This document shows, piece after piece, positions 11,073 through 22,436 of a DNA stretch of 64,000 nucleotides; position 1 is the first letter of the stretch; every line of letters begins with the position of its first letter. Source of the stretch: Branchiostoma belcheri (lineage: Eukaryota > Chordata > Leptocardii > Amphioxiformes > Branchiostomatidae). The translations under genes and the position numbers were made by a program. Below the pieces are notes generated by a model that did not search any database, was not told where the DNA came from, and was given only the letters and a program-made list of their open reading frames with translations. The DNA lies in NCBI RefSeq assembly GCF_001625305.1, contig NW_017804476.1, forward strand, positions 391,276 through 455,275, written 5' to 3'.

Positions 11073-11300
11073 GGAGAGTGAAACCGAAGAGAAAATAGTG
11101 GCGAATACATCCCAAGCCACTTACGTGACACCATACCTTACCTTAGACAGTTCCTCCTGTGCCTGATGGCACATCGGGCAGCAAGCTTTCACTTCTTTTT
11201 TTTCACATGACGCCACAGCATGGCTAAAATCTGCAGTCACACCACCTATTGAAATTCCATGGCTTTGTACGATTCACGTAGGCGTAGAAGTGAATGGCAA

Positions 11301-11382
11301 GGATTAGGAGTTGGCGTGTGAACCCATAATCAGAGGGTCTTGATCGACCTGTTACACCGGTAGGTTTGAGTCCCTCCTATTC
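11301..11382 (+). mobile_element. Possible tRNA-derived SINE head
   Basis: TAGGAGTTGGCGTG, AACCCATAATCAGAGGGTC and GGTTTGAGTCCC are spaced like the D arm, anticodon arm and box B of a tRNA. The acceptor stem does not close cleanly, so this is more likely a decayed SINE or tRNA pseudogene than a working gene. Confidence 0.3.
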
Positions 11383-12068
11383 TTTTACAGACTTACCGCA
11401 AGTCATAAAATGGTCTGTGAGTTTCGGAAATGCAGCATGAATGCCAGAGCTGCACACCTGTTTTGCCCCACTCTTTTTTTTATGTAGGTGTTTTCAATAG
11501 ACTTTCAAACAAGTTTATATAGCTTCGTTGTGCATGGAACACCTAGCTTCAGTGCACAGAAAAGAACAAGAAACAGTCATGCCTTCAAATATCAGAGTTA
11601 TCAACCACTAGAATTGAGGTATTCAAAAACTCGTATTTCCCCAGAACTCTCGTAGACTGAAACTCGTTGCCGCCAAGCACAGTTGGGGCATCATCACTAG
11701 AAAACTTTAAACAACTCCTGCAATCAAATGTGCAAAGACTGAGTGTAACAAGCCGTTCGGTGTGATATAGGTAGCTGCCGCCGCGCCGCGTGCCTGCGAA
11801 GCTGGTGTGTTACGCCGAAGGGTGGTTATACCGGCTATACCGATACAGATACAGATACAGTGAACCAGTAGCATCTAGCACAAGTATACAGTGAAACAAT
11901 AACAACTAGCTTCAGTGCACAGTGAACTAGTAACACCTAGCTTAAGCAAACCAGTAACACCCAGTTTCAATATGAACTGGTAGCACCTGCTAGTACACAG
12001 TGAACCAGTAACACCTTTCTAAGCTTACTAAAGCTGTTTTGTCCCACTCTGTGTGTTGCTATGTACTA

Positions 12069-12200
12069 GGCCACACCAAGTAATTTCATGGATGACGTCC
12101 TCGGGAGACCCTAAATCTAATGCGAGAGTGCGAAAACAAAACAAGAAGAGCCAAAAAAAAAACACAAGATGCCTAGATTTGAAATATAGTAAGAGGACGG
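12069..12200 (+). mobile_element. Harbinger-like MITE, left fragment
   Basis: GGCCACACCAAGTAATTTCA, ATGGATGACGTCCTCGG and TAAATCTAATGCGAGAG match the left part of the complete copy at 57479-57878. The right half is missing. Confidence 0.6.
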
Positions 12201-12355
12201 CCATTTCAAGAAATGAGTCGCCAAAAAAGCGAAATAGCGAAAAAATATAGCGACGCTGATATGTTGAAAGTTATTGAAAATGACAATCTAGATGAGAAAA
12301 TTTCAATTATTTACATTCACACTTTTTGGCGAAAAAATCTTACATAATATCGCTT
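12190..12355 (+). repeat. Repeat sharing a coding-like segment with 45.8 kb
   Basis: AGCGACGCTGATATGTTGAA and the following 100 bp match 45830-45950 in the same orientation. In one frame both read Y/N-S-D-A-[DN]-M-L-K-V-I-E-[NH]-D. Both are followed by a CAATTATTTAC/CAATAATCTATA block and TTACA[TC]AATAT. It may be a remnant of a transposon gene; no catalytic motif is visible. Confidence 0.45.
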
Positions 12356-12404
12356 TAATATTGTATTGAATGTATGCCATTCTGCGACTGTAGAGCATAC
12401 GTTA

Positions 12405-12789
12405 GGCATGTATACGGTTGACATCCGCGCGCCCATGAATTTTCGGCCGTTTCCAAAAAAAAAGAAGTTTTCAACCACACTGTAAATCGTACATAACAGT
12501 TGCAAAATGAGCAAATACATACCGTAAGTTGCAAAACAAAAAGTATTGGGAAACGATGCCAATGTCGTAGAATGCCAAAATCAAAACGAAAAAGATGAAA
12601 ATGTAAAGAAATGAATTTGAAGAGTGGATTATTCGCCATGCCATACTCTGTGTCATTTGGTCAAGTTTCATAACCACGTAGATTTCATAATGAAAGCAAT
12701 TTTTTGCCAAACCTTTTTTTTTACTCGCACGCTCGCATCAGTTTTGGGTTCCCAGAGGATGTCATCCATATAATAAAATCAACATGGCT
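12405..12789 (+). mobile_element. Harbinger-like MITE, complete but left end shortened
   Basis: TTA lies on both sides (12402-12404, 12790-12792). The right end is TAATAAAATCAACATGGCT. The left terminus GGCATGTATACGGTTGACATC has lost part of the usual GGCCATGTTGATTTGATTAT. The interior GAATTTTCGGCCGTTTCC and GTAAATCGTACATAACAGTT is shared with the copies at 22437, 39420, 52289 and 54225. Confidence 0.75.
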
Positions 12790-13028
12790 TTACCATAAAA
12801 AGTGTATGTACGGACCCAGTTTTCAAATGAGAGGAAGTCACGTTGATAGGTCAGGCGCTCTGACGTCATTAACGACTAGGAGAAAAGCTCCGGGGTTACT
12901 GATGGTGTCAGGGCACTATATCATGGTTAAAGTAATAAAGCCACATGTAGTAAGTCACAGATAGTGTCAGTGTGGCTGTACGTACGACATAACTTGCATT
13001 GCCAGAATATGGATGGTCAGGGGTGCCA

Positions 13029-13260
13029 GTGTATGCAGTGCAATTTTACGGAATACAGTGCAATCGTATTAGTATATAATACAGTGCAATTGTGCGGAAA
13101 ACAGTGCAATTTTACGGAATACAGTGCAATTGCATTAGTATTAACTAGTAAAATTGCACTATATACTGGTAAAATCGCACTGTTGCACTGTATGTATACT
13201 AATACGATTACACTGTATTCCGTAAAATTGCACTGTATACTAGTAAAATTGCGCTAAATT
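13029..13260. repeat. Palindromic cluster of CAGTGCAATT motifs
   Basis: The motif ACAGTGCAATTTTACGGAAT and its variants repeat about six times on the plus strand up to 13143. They then repeat as the complement (AAAATTGCACTGTATAC) to 13257. The whole forms an inverted repeat with spacers ATTAGTATTA / TACTAATAC. Confidence 0.75.
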
Positions 13261-13282
13261 TGAAATAATGTTTTTTTTTTCA

Positions 13283-13436
13283 AGTCTCCACCAGACTCCT
13301 TTGCAGGCTCAATAAATATAAGAAATCGGCCTGATTGAAAGGAGATACAATTGGCCATGCTAGGGGAGTTGGCCTTTGCCGTGCTTCTATACTACTTTAG
13401 CATTTATTCAGCCTGCAAAGGGGTCTGGTAGAGACT
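13283..13436. mobile_element. Short TIR MITE, 154 bp
   Basis: The left end AGTCTCCACCAGACTCCTTT and the right end, complement of AAAGGGGTCTGGTAGAGACT, pair over about 38 bp including GCAGGCT[CG]AATAAAT. There is no coding content. Target duplication could not be fixed. Confidence 0.7.
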
Positions 13437-13667
13437 ATCATAAGGCATGCATGTACAAGGAAGGGACGTTTCTAGATGAAAACTTTGCATTTTGTTAAAA
13501 CCAAAACCAACGCAAACGTGTCCTTTAAATATTAATTCTAAAACGTACCACCATCATCAAACGTAGGAAGTCATTAAGTAGACTTGAATTAATTATTGTT
13601 GGCATAGAGACGGGTCGTCGCGGGTGTGCTTCGAAAATGCAAATCATCGACAAGAAAATGGTTGATT

Positions 13668-13943
13668 TGTTGATTTGATCATATGGATGACGTCCGCGCG
13701 CGCATGAATTTTCGGCCGTTTCCGAAAAAAAAACACCATACTGTAAATTGTATAGAACAGTTGCAAAATGAGCAAATATGTACCGTAGGTTGAAAAAACC
13801 CATGGAAAACGATACCAGATGCCAAAATCAAACGAAAAAGACGAAAATGTAAAGAAATGAATTTGAACTATTTATTGAAGACTAGATTATTCGCCAAACC
13901 ATACTCATTTGTCCAACCTTCAAAACCACGTAGATTTCATAAT
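13668..13943 (+). mobile_element. Harbinger-like MITE, both ends truncated
   Basis: GTTGATTTGATCATATGGAT, GACGTCCGCGCGCGCATG and CGGCCGTTTCC identify the same family as 22437-22831. The homology stops at TAGATTTCATAAT, so the right third is missing. Confidence 0.65.
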
Positions 13944-14692
13944 ACAGTGCTCACCAACTATTTGCATCACTGATATTGGCATAAACCTGGGATCTGCATA
14001 AAATTCTGAAAACCCAAACCATTTCCCATTCACTACATTGTAAATTGCATGGCATAATTGCATGAGCTGTTATGACTTTAACCTGATATTGGACTAAAAT
14101 ATTTCCAAGTCAATGGCACACTGACCCAGAAGTACGTGAAAGAAATACATGTAATTTGTTGCGCATCAGCAAATCCGCATGAAGTCCATTGTTATTCATT
14201 CATTATCACCCCTGCACCCTCCATTGTCATACACTTTCTCTGTTGTCACTTCCTTCTGGACAGGTGAGAACCCCCAATCACCCAATGATGATTGTGTGAA
14301 GAAGTCCTTTGTTCCTTTTTGGTGTCCTTGATTGGGCTGTTGTTTTAGCCTTGGTAAGCTTTTTCCCAACACAGGGGTAGACAGTATGAAGGTGGAATGT
14401 GTCTGATCTTCTATCTCCATGTTAGCCCTGTTCATTATAAGTTTCTGAATGCGACTTGAAGATTAGAATATGGTACATGTATGTAGTTGTGGGTGAAAGT
14501 GAGTATATAAATACCAATAACATCATGTTTGTGGTTGTTTCAATTGGCCCCAGCCCAGTATCATCCATAACCAACTGACCTCCCCTCCCTGTCGGTCGTG
14601 TGGACTCTCCTAAGGTTATTGGACTAAACCTGTTATAGGAATAAAATTCCCTGACAAATCGTCCATGCAAATAACAGGAGAGCACTGTAAAA

Positions 14693-14789
14693 GCTTTTTT
14701 GGGGGGGCCAATTTTTTTTTAATTCGCACGCTCGCACCAGTTTTGGGGTTCCCAGAGGATGTCATCCATATAATTAAATTAACGTGGCC
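14693..14789 (+). mobile_element. Harbinger-like MITE, right fragment
   Basis: TCGCACGCTCGCACCAGTTT, GATGTCATCCATATAATTAA and ATTAACGTGGCC followed by TAA are the right end of the family seen at 54225-54618. The left two thirds are absent. Confidence 0.65.
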
Positions 14790-16353
14790 TAATGAGGCTC
14801 TGGTGTGCCTTAGACCACTGAACATTAAATATCAACGACATCTGAAACATTTAATCTAAAGAAGGCGACGTATTCAGACAAATGGATTCAAATGACCTGT
14901 GCATAGATAGTACGTGTACGGGACATATTTTACGAACTTTGAAGCTCTTTGGTCTGACTCTGCTAGGATCTGCTTGGAGATTATAAACCCCAGCGTCTGT
15001 TTCCCCAGACATCACTTCAAGCAGATATGTGACGGGCTTGTTTTGTTATAGTAGAAGCTTCAATGAACTGCTAGGGGCCGCTTTTGACCCATGTACTAAG
15101 CAGTAACTTCTGACTCGGCAGCCTCATCCAGTCCTTTTGTGAACAACGTTGGGCCGCTTGCTTTGAAGTCAAACCCAAAATCTCTGTCCGAAAAGTTATT
15201 CATGAAAACGTTGTCGGTAACAGGAATGGTGTATTTCTAAGTCGTTTTTTTCTTCGTTAAGATTGAAGTTGCTTTTGTATTTAGACTAGCAACACCCGTG
15301 ATATTGATGAGGGCCTGCATGCCCTTATAATATGATTATCGTAAGGCGTAATTAGGCCTTTTTAGCCTTCGTAATAGGCAGCCTCCCAAAAAATCAACGT
15401 AATTAGTACATTAGACGCAAAGCGTAAAGTCGTAATCAGTTCTGAGACTTTAATTCGTAATCGTCGGGGGAAATTTTGTGTAATTCGTAATCACTACCCC
15501 CCCATGCAGACCCTCCTTGATTAGACTAGGCGTTTTGCACACCTGGTACTCATTTGGCATGGTCACTTCAAAAATGGCGATGTGCAAAAACGAGAGATCT
15601 CTGGGATGATTTTTTTTCAACTTCCCGGGTACTTTTTCGAGTTTTTATCGGAGGAATGTCTTTCTAAAGTCTACAGTAGAATGTTGGGAACTTGTCGCGG
15701 TAGATTTGTGGCATTTTCGTGATGTTTTGGGGAGAAAATGCTGAAGTTTCATACCTGGTGAATTTTCGAGAAGACAATTAGCAAGAACATGGCGAGATAT
15801 TTGGGAAGCGTGCACGTGGTTTGAAGCCGACTTGGGTTTTTCGCAGGTAAGCAACAAACTATTTGGCTAACATTATGCATGCCCTAGCAACTAGTAAGGT
15901 CATGTCATATTTAACAAATCATATTCTGAGAGAAATGATAACGTTATAGTTCTGTAAACTCAGAACGAGCCGACTTTTCCGCGCATAGGTGTGTTTGTAC
16001 AGTGTTGGTGTATGTCTTTGTTTGTCAACTACACAATGCTATGAGTTCATATTTCTGTAATTTCTGCAAAAATATGCTCTAAACAAAAACTGTGTTTCTT
16101 TTTCAACACGTGGCTCAAAAACACTTATGCACGGGGTTTGCGGAAAAAACTGTCCAGTCTGGACTGGTCTAGGGGGCGGAAAAACCTGTCCAGTCTGAAT
16201 AAAGGGTCTGCAAGGGGGTTCCTGGCAATGCATATTACTAAATACAGCAGGGTTGGCAACATGGCCAACATTTACCCCCCAATCACCAAGCTGATCATTT
16301 TAGCCTGTCAAATAATATCCACTTTATTGTAGTGTTGGAGGATTGTCCAAAAC
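14790..16353. other. Intergenic, no gene seen
   Basis: I see no exon, RNA gene or repeat family here apart from scattered CGTAAT words at 15340-15500. Confidence 0.35.
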
Positions 16354-16740
16354 TTATGATGAATTACAGTCACTGTACCACCCCCTTGTGTCGGGGCATG
16401 ACATAAGTAGATTGAAAATGTCTGTCTTTGGGAGAGGTTTACCAGCTTTACATGTTATCATTTTCATTAATTTTTGTCTATTTAAAGTATATGAAGGACA
16501 GGTCATTATGAAATGATGCTCATCTTCAACATTATCTTCACACGAGGGACATTGTCTCTGGTTAGCTGGTATATTACTACTATACTGACCTTTTTCTATT
16601 GCCAAGTTGTGCGAACTGATTCTTAATTTGGTAATGTTAACTAAGGTTTTGTTACGGATTGATGAAAAGTATTTTTCCAATGTGAAGTCAGTTTTTACTT
16701 GGGAATACATTTGAGATGAGACTTGTGATGACAGAGACAC
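16354..16740 (-). mobile_element. LINE C-terminal fragment (minus)
   Basis: The minus-strand frame encodes NITKLRISSHNLAIEKGQY, then CPSCEDNVEDEHHFIMTCPSY, a C-x2-C...H...C zinc knuckle found behind the reverse transcriptase of many non-LTR elements. Nothing of the reverse transcriptase remains. Its upstream edge at 16741 meets the first exon-like module of the following unit and cuts that module short. Confidence 0.75.
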
Positions 16741-17827
16741 TAGGTGATCGGATACAGGAGTATGCTACCATACTTGGTGTTATTTGAAACAAATGTGTAA
16801 CTTCTGGGGTGTCTGTCTGTATACTTAGGTAGCTGCTGACAATGATACAGTAGTGAAGACTTCTGTCCAAACCTGACAAGACAGATTGGACCAGACCTGG
16901 TGATTTGAGGACAGAAGACCCAAGAGGAATATAAGGTGAGAAAATTCGAATGCTACATTTTTACCGGTACCTTCAATTAACTTCTAAGTTTAAAATAGCA
17001 TTATTATCTGAGACAAGGGTGTCACTTCTAATGTCTGTATACTTAGGTGGAAGCAGACTGATGCAGTAGTGATGACTCCTGTCTGAAACCTGACTTGGCT
17101 GGCTTGAATCACACTTTCAAGACCCAAGAGCAAGATAACAGTAGTAGTGCACTAGTAATGCTTTATTATAGGAATCCATATTACTTTTTACTACATGGAC
17201 CACTCTGCAACTTTCTCTCTTTTAGGCATTACAGTTGGCCTTATATATTGAGCACTAGTCAACATTTCTAGGAAGAGGCTAACAAAACACATTACGATTA
17301 TCATCTTTACTTGGTCACTTGTTACTTTAATTCTTGCCTTGAATATGATGATGATGAACTTAAATTGTCCTTTTTGTCAGATGTGTCCTGATGTTCCTGT
17401 CCTGACTGGGAGAAACCTGTGATGACCGGCGACTTCTGTCCAAACCAGACCAGATGAGGGCAATCGGCAAACCAGCTGACTTTTGCAAAGAGAGATGTAC
17501 AGATTTGTACAGGTAAAACATGTTAAACTTTTCTCTAATGTGTTAGGAATTCTGAGAGGCATATCACACTAGATAACAACTTTCTAAAGCCCAGAACTTT
17601 GTACTAATCTATTCAATCAAAGGGAATTAGTTCAATTATACAATCTTATCACTTATTATTGTCACATAAACAATCCTCTTGTATCAGTAGGTGTGTCCTG
17701 AGGGTCAGCTGTCCTGACTGGGAGAAACCTGTGATGACCGGCATCTAAAATTGTCCAAGACCAGACCAGATGTATAAGGCTCAACAGACCAGTTGACTTG
17801 AAGACATAGAGCGAAGAGATTTTACAG
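16741..17827 (+). ncRNA. Row of exon-like modules, plus strand (candidate non-coding transcript)
   Basis: Five modules of about 95-140 bp lie in a row, separated by 110-240 bp: C (remnant, 16741-16763), B1 (16829-16935), B2 (17047-17140), A1 (17381-17512) and A2 (17691-17827). B1 and B2 resemble each other; A1 and A2 share CCTGACTGGGAGAAACCTGT. Each full module follows an AG (for example TTTTTGTCAG) and all but one end at a donor-like GT (GTGAGA, GTAAAA, GTGAGA). No frame is open through them on this strand. The same C-B-A order occurs on the minus strand at 29954-31154. I infer duplicated exons of an untranslated or mostly untranslated transcript. A tandem repeat that mimics splice sites is the alternative. 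Confidence 0.4.
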
Positions 17828-18048
17828 GTGAGACAATGTATTAAAACTTATTTATTTCTTCCAAGATATTCTTTTTTTTTTTCTAATCAGTGCAGAGTGA
17901 ACCTGATCTTAACATCGTATAACGATGATCTTCGGTTCAATATGTCACATCAATTCCCCTCGCTTGATTACACATACATACCCTTATCAAATACATTATA
18001 CATAATACATAATTACATGGTACATTATTGTCAAAAAGTAGAAAATCT

Positions 18049-18390
18049 CTAGGAGGAATTCAACAAGAATCTGTTTACTGCAGTCTTGAACTTAGTCATG
18101 TTAGGACTGTCAGGGAAAACCGAGGCTGGTAAGGAGTTCCACAGCCTGCTAGGTCCTTGGTACATATGAAGACATGTGGAGCTGAGTGTTGGAGTTGAGC
18201 GAGTTACTCGCGTTCCAGATACTTTGGTCGGCAGAATTCCAGTGAGTTCCTCTGAGGGTTGCAGGAAGACGTGCTGGTAAAAGGTACTCAGACTGGCTAC
18301 TTTTCTCCTGTGTTCTAAGGGATATATTCCAACCATTTGCGGATCCCTAATCTGGAGCTGACGTACAGCTTTCTTCTGAATGCTGTCAAG
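18049..18390 (-). mobile_element. CR1/L2-like LINE, C-terminal end (minus)
   Basis: The minus-strand frame reads PLEHRRKVASLSTFYQHVF, then SRLWNSLPASVFP and FKTAVNRFLL before a stop. These motifs (EHRRK...SL..FY and R.WNSLP...F...FK..L..FL) are typical of the C terminus of CR1/L2-type reverse transcriptase proteins. The upstream polymerase is missing. Confidence 0.75.
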
Positions 18391-18573
18391 AAGTTTGCTT
18401 TATTGACACAACAAAAAACTACACAGGTACTTCTACGTATGGTCTTCTACAACTAAAGATGTAACAAAGTTACATACATGTATGGATGACTTCATGCTAC
18501 GTACAGAATGTATGATTGTATGTGGCACATTACGTACAGAATATATATCAGTAATAACAATAAAGGTTTACTA

Positions 18574-19650
18574 CTATTCTGCAACATGTAGTCTCTTAAG
18601 ATTGAAACATTCTTTAATGTATTTTGCTATTTGAATACTGTATTGGTTATCTCCCCTGAGAATGTAATTGAATTTTTCTATAGGATCTAATGTATTGAAA
18701 TCAGTTGAACAAGTGGAAAGAAAGGTGAACAGCAATAGGCGCTTATCATTGTATAGTGTACAATCCATTATAAAATGGTGCTCATTTTCAATCATGTTTG
18801 GACAAAATGGACAGACCCTTTGGTCATTTGGTATTTTCTTGTATCGACCCATTTCTATGTTTAATTGATGACAACTAATTCTTAATTTTGTGATCGCTTT
18901 GCGGATATCTAGATTGTGTAATATACTTGAGAGGTATTGTTTTTGTCCATAGTTGCCCTCTGTTAGTATAAACAGAAAGTTTTGCATTGTTACTAATAGA
19001 ATTGTACCATTTTTGTATATATATATCTTGAAGACGGGATCGTAGTTGATTGGTTATCGTATCCACCCGGGGTTGGTCCAAAATTGTCCAAAGCCGTTAT
19101 AATTTAGAACATCATTTAGTATATATATAAATACGTGGGTAAGCCAATTGTCGTGTTTACCAGAATATTAAAACATCGTATGCTTCGTTCACAAAGTAAA
19201 GCGTCTTCGGGCAAGTTTACAAAATGATGCCAGTATTTGATTAATTGTAATTCGGCATCTATTATTGGAAAGGTTCCTAGTTCTCCACGAACGCCATCAT
19301 TTGATGCATTTGTATTAACTGTAAGTAAGAATTTTTGAAAATTTATATCAATGGTATCGATATGAATTTTCAGATCTTTTTACTTATTTTTAGACGAGAC
19401 GCTAGATTAAAAAACAATGTTATCTGTCCTTTCAAAATGAATCATATGTGTGGGTACGGGTAGAGCTTTTTTTTGCTAATCAACAGAGGAACGTTGTCTT
19501 CTATACCAAGTTTCTCTAGTACAGCGGACAAATGTTTTTTTGGTGTAGACTCTGAAATACGCGTAGAAACATTCATTTTTAGTGTTTGATCGAAACATGT
19601 TATTTAACTTGATAAATTTAGAAACAAAAGAAAGTTCGGATTTTTACAAG
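18574..19650 (-). mobile_element. LINE fragment: region after the reverse transcriptase (minus)
   Basis: The downstream part reads AITKLRISCHQLNIEMGRY followed by the knuckle CPFCPNMIENEHHFIMDC. Further upstream a second frame carries NQLRSRLQDIYIQKWYN, and the stretch around 19460-19590 reads TRISESTPKKHLSAVLEKLG. The pieces lie in different frames, so the copy is old and frameshifted. It is related to, but not the same as, the fragment at 16354-16740. Confidence 0.7.
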
Positions 19651-19691
19651 GTTACACTCCCCAGTGAAAAGAAATATGTTGCAGGCAGTGT

Positions 19692-20070
19692 TAAATTATG
19701 ACATCCTAGTTACCTCCGGGGGACTCGGAGACAAACCTTCCGCGGAAGGGTTTTGTGAGAGATTTAGATTTTCACGTTTGCAGCTGTTTCTCGCGTTTGG
19801 GTGGACGGATTCTTTTGAGACTCGGTATATGTTTTGCTATTGGGCTGCAGATAATGCACGTTCTTTTGTTTTTATTGTATATGTGTTTTCGGGCGTGAAA
19901 ATGGTTCCTTTTGGTGGCCCCAAGGACGTTCAACCCCAGAACACCCTTTTGAGCGTGAAAGTGGTCGCGACCGTTGACCTTTGGCGTGTATTAGGTATTG
20001 TCGGTCTCGTCCACGAAGGTGACCCCTCGCACAGAGGGGTGTCCGGTCTCGATAAATTCTTTGTTTAAAA
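19692..20070 (+). repeat. Interspersed repeat, copy 2
   Basis: This is the plus-strand partner of 3333-3760. It opens with GTTACCTCCGGGGGACTCGG and closes after AGAGGGGTGTCCGGTCTCGA. An unbroken frame of 134 codons covers it, but the other copy does not keep the same ends and no domain is recognisable. Confidence 0.5.
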
Positions 20071-20612
20071 CCCTAGTACTGCGGCGTGCAACAATTGTTG
20101 TTGTAAACAACATATGAAAATATACAATAAAAAGCCCGGAGGTATAAACTCTCAGATTTTACTTGTTCTGACTAGATGTGAATTGCTCCCATACAATGTA
20201 TATGCTGACTTTTGTTTTCCTCTCTCCACATGGCTTGTGGTGGATTCTCTACATACTGAAGAAAGGACCAGACTTCTACCAGTAAAGCATTGAGAGAGAT
20301 TCAAGTCAAGACACATGGGTCGCAGGTTGTGAGTATAGTTTATTTGTATAGCAACACAACCAAGTACACACACCTGCATACATTTCTATCCCTCTATAAC
20401 TCTGCTATGAATTGCACAGTATGCCACACTTTCTTCAGTTTCAGTAACTTCCTTCACTGTAAAACCTCCACGGTGGTCAAGTTTGGTTACAATGTACCCA
20501 CTTACTTTAGAACTCGAGTCATGTTCATGTTCAAATTGATAACGTGTTCCATTTAGTCAATTGCAGAAAACCTGCACCATCAGGCCCTTTTTCATCTTGG
20601 CACCTCGTATTA

Positions 20613-20994
20613 GGCCACAGCAAGTAATTTTTATGGATGACATCAGCGCGCACATTAATTTTCGCCTGATTTTGGAAAAAAAAAAAAAATTTGTTGCCTT
20701 CTGACAGTGGTCACCATGCCAAAAATGGGCAAAGATGTCTGTTGCCATGCCAGAAGGTGGATGGCAGATAACAATAAAGAGAGGAGACAAGAAAAGGCTC
20801 ATATTTAATGTTTTGTTTCTTACTTTGATGCAGTAATATTCCCACTGAATCAAAATTTTGTACAATGATTCAGAGTCAAAATTTTAAAATGTAGGAACCT
20901 TGTTTTTTCCGGCCCGCCTTGTTTTTTTTCGCCCACTCGCATTAGATTTGGAGTCTGCGGAGGATGTCATCCATAAAATTTACTTGCTGTGGCC
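20613..20994 (+). mobile_element. Harbinger-like MITE, complete (382 bp)
   Basis: TTA flanks both ends (20610-20612, 20995-20997). Termini are GGCCACAGCAAGTAATTTTT and its complement AAATTTACTTGCTGTGGCC. ATGGATGACATC and GATGTCATCCAT sit about 25 bp inside each end. The TWA target and GGCC termini fit the PIF/Harbinger superfamily; there is no transposase. Confidence 0.85.
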
Positions 20995-21274
20995 TTAGAA
21001 AGAAATCCAATTTTTCACAAATATAAACTTTTTTTCTCGAAAGTTCATCTATTCTGTCTTTGAGTTGCGGTCATGTGAATGTAAACAAATTTCAATATCA
21101 TTGACCAAAATGACTGAAATAGGTTTCCCGAGATTTGTGTTTTAGAGATTTTTTTTGTAGAGTCGCTAAATATTTTTTTTGACAAAATTCTTGCTTTCAC
21201 ACAACAGGGTTTTGAAAGGTTAAGCCCAAAATGGCCGGGCCTTCAGTAATCTGGAACTTTGCCAAACATAGCAA

Positions 21275-21662
21275 GGCCACACCAATTTAATTTGTTGTTT
21301 CTCACCAAATTCTCAGATTCGCCCTGTCCATTTTTTTTCTGATCTGCAAAAAAAATAATAATTTAGGGGGTTCTAAATCAACTGCAAATTGCTTGAAGAA
21401 AGACATATTTTGGCCCCAATGGTTGAAGAAAGTCCCTTTCTTCCTAGTTGTTAAAGTTTTTCAATGTAACAATACAATTTTGTTTCATTAAAAGTTCAAA
21501 ATCTATTGTTTTGATTATAAGCCAGCCTGGTATATTGACTTCATGGCTCATATTGTAACATTTCCGGCTATCATGGGGTGCCTTGGCCTCTTTTTTTTCG
21601 CCCTGTCGCTTCATATTTTTTCTGAAAAAATCTGAGAAACAACAAATTAAATTGGTATTGCC
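21275..21662. mobile_element. TIR MITE, 388 bp, possible CAA target duplication
   Basis: The left end GGCCACACCAATTTAATTTG plus TTGTTTCTCA is mirrored by TGAGAAACAACAAATTAAAT and TGGTATTGCC at the right. CAA lies directly outside both ends. Inner arms CAGATTCGCCCTGTCC / GCCCTGTCGCTTC also partly match. The target does not match the TWA of the other GGCC elements. Confidence 0.65.
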
Positions 21663-21766
21663 CAATGGAAAATAAACTACCCTAGTAACCAAACACCGTG
21701 TTTGTTCTCTTTCATAACTCTTTAAACACTTCACTTTATGGACTCCTTCTTCTATGCTTTAAGGTT

Positions 21767-22412
21767 TCCTCACTGGCTAATTTGGCATTTTAAGTTTCCA
21801 TCGTTTTCTCACAAAGAAATTTAGAAAGAACTGTGGTTGTACTGAATATTGATACCTGGGTACAAAAGGGTTATGAAGATGATTTTATGGACCATATGGA
21901 TGACGTCATCATATTTTATTGCCCGAAATGTAATTATCTTTAAAGTTATGATATAGCACTTTGGTACAAATAACTGCAATAGAAGTATGGTTTTCATGTG
22001 CACAATGGTCAAAGCTACAAATGTACGTTTGCACAAATTGATATCTACTAATTACCCGTAGTTATTAGAGAATAACCTAATTGCCTAATTAAAATCTAGT
22101 TAATCTCTAATAACTATGGGTAATTAGTAGATATCAATTTGTGCAAACATACATTATTTTGTAGCTTTGAACATTATGCACATGAAAATCATACTTTTAT
22201 TGTAATTACTTGTACCAAAGTGCTATATTATAACTTTAAAGATAACTACATTTGGGGCAATAAAATATGACTACGTCATCCATATGGTCCATGAAATCAA
22301 ATTCATAACCCTTTTGTACCCAGGTATCAATATTCAGTACAACCACAGTTCTTTCTAAATTTCTTTGTGAGAAAACGATGGAAAGTTAAAATGCCAAATT
22401 AGCCAGTGAGGA
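21767..22412. mobile_element. Long foldback element, 646 bp
   Basis: Two arms of about 305 bp (21767-22071 and 22104-22412) are inverted copies with only scattered differences, joined by a loop of about 32 nt. The outer ends are TCCTCACTGGCTAATTTGGC and its complement. Inside each arm lies CCATATGGATGACGTC, the subterminal block also seen in the Harbinger-like MITEs here. No gene is present. The high arm identity implies a fairly recent origin or arm-to-arm conversion. Confidence 0.85.
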
Positions 22413-22436
22413 TTCACCCTTTCTCTGCTTTGATTA

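Noticed and set aside
16141-16203. Pair of CTGTCCAGTCTG words with GGAAAAA
   Set aside because: A short local duplication of about 40 bp; no further structure.
19664-20068. A 134-codon plus-strand gene
   Set aside because: It covers an interspersed repeat whose other copy at 3.3 kb lacks the same frame ends; no domain is recognised.
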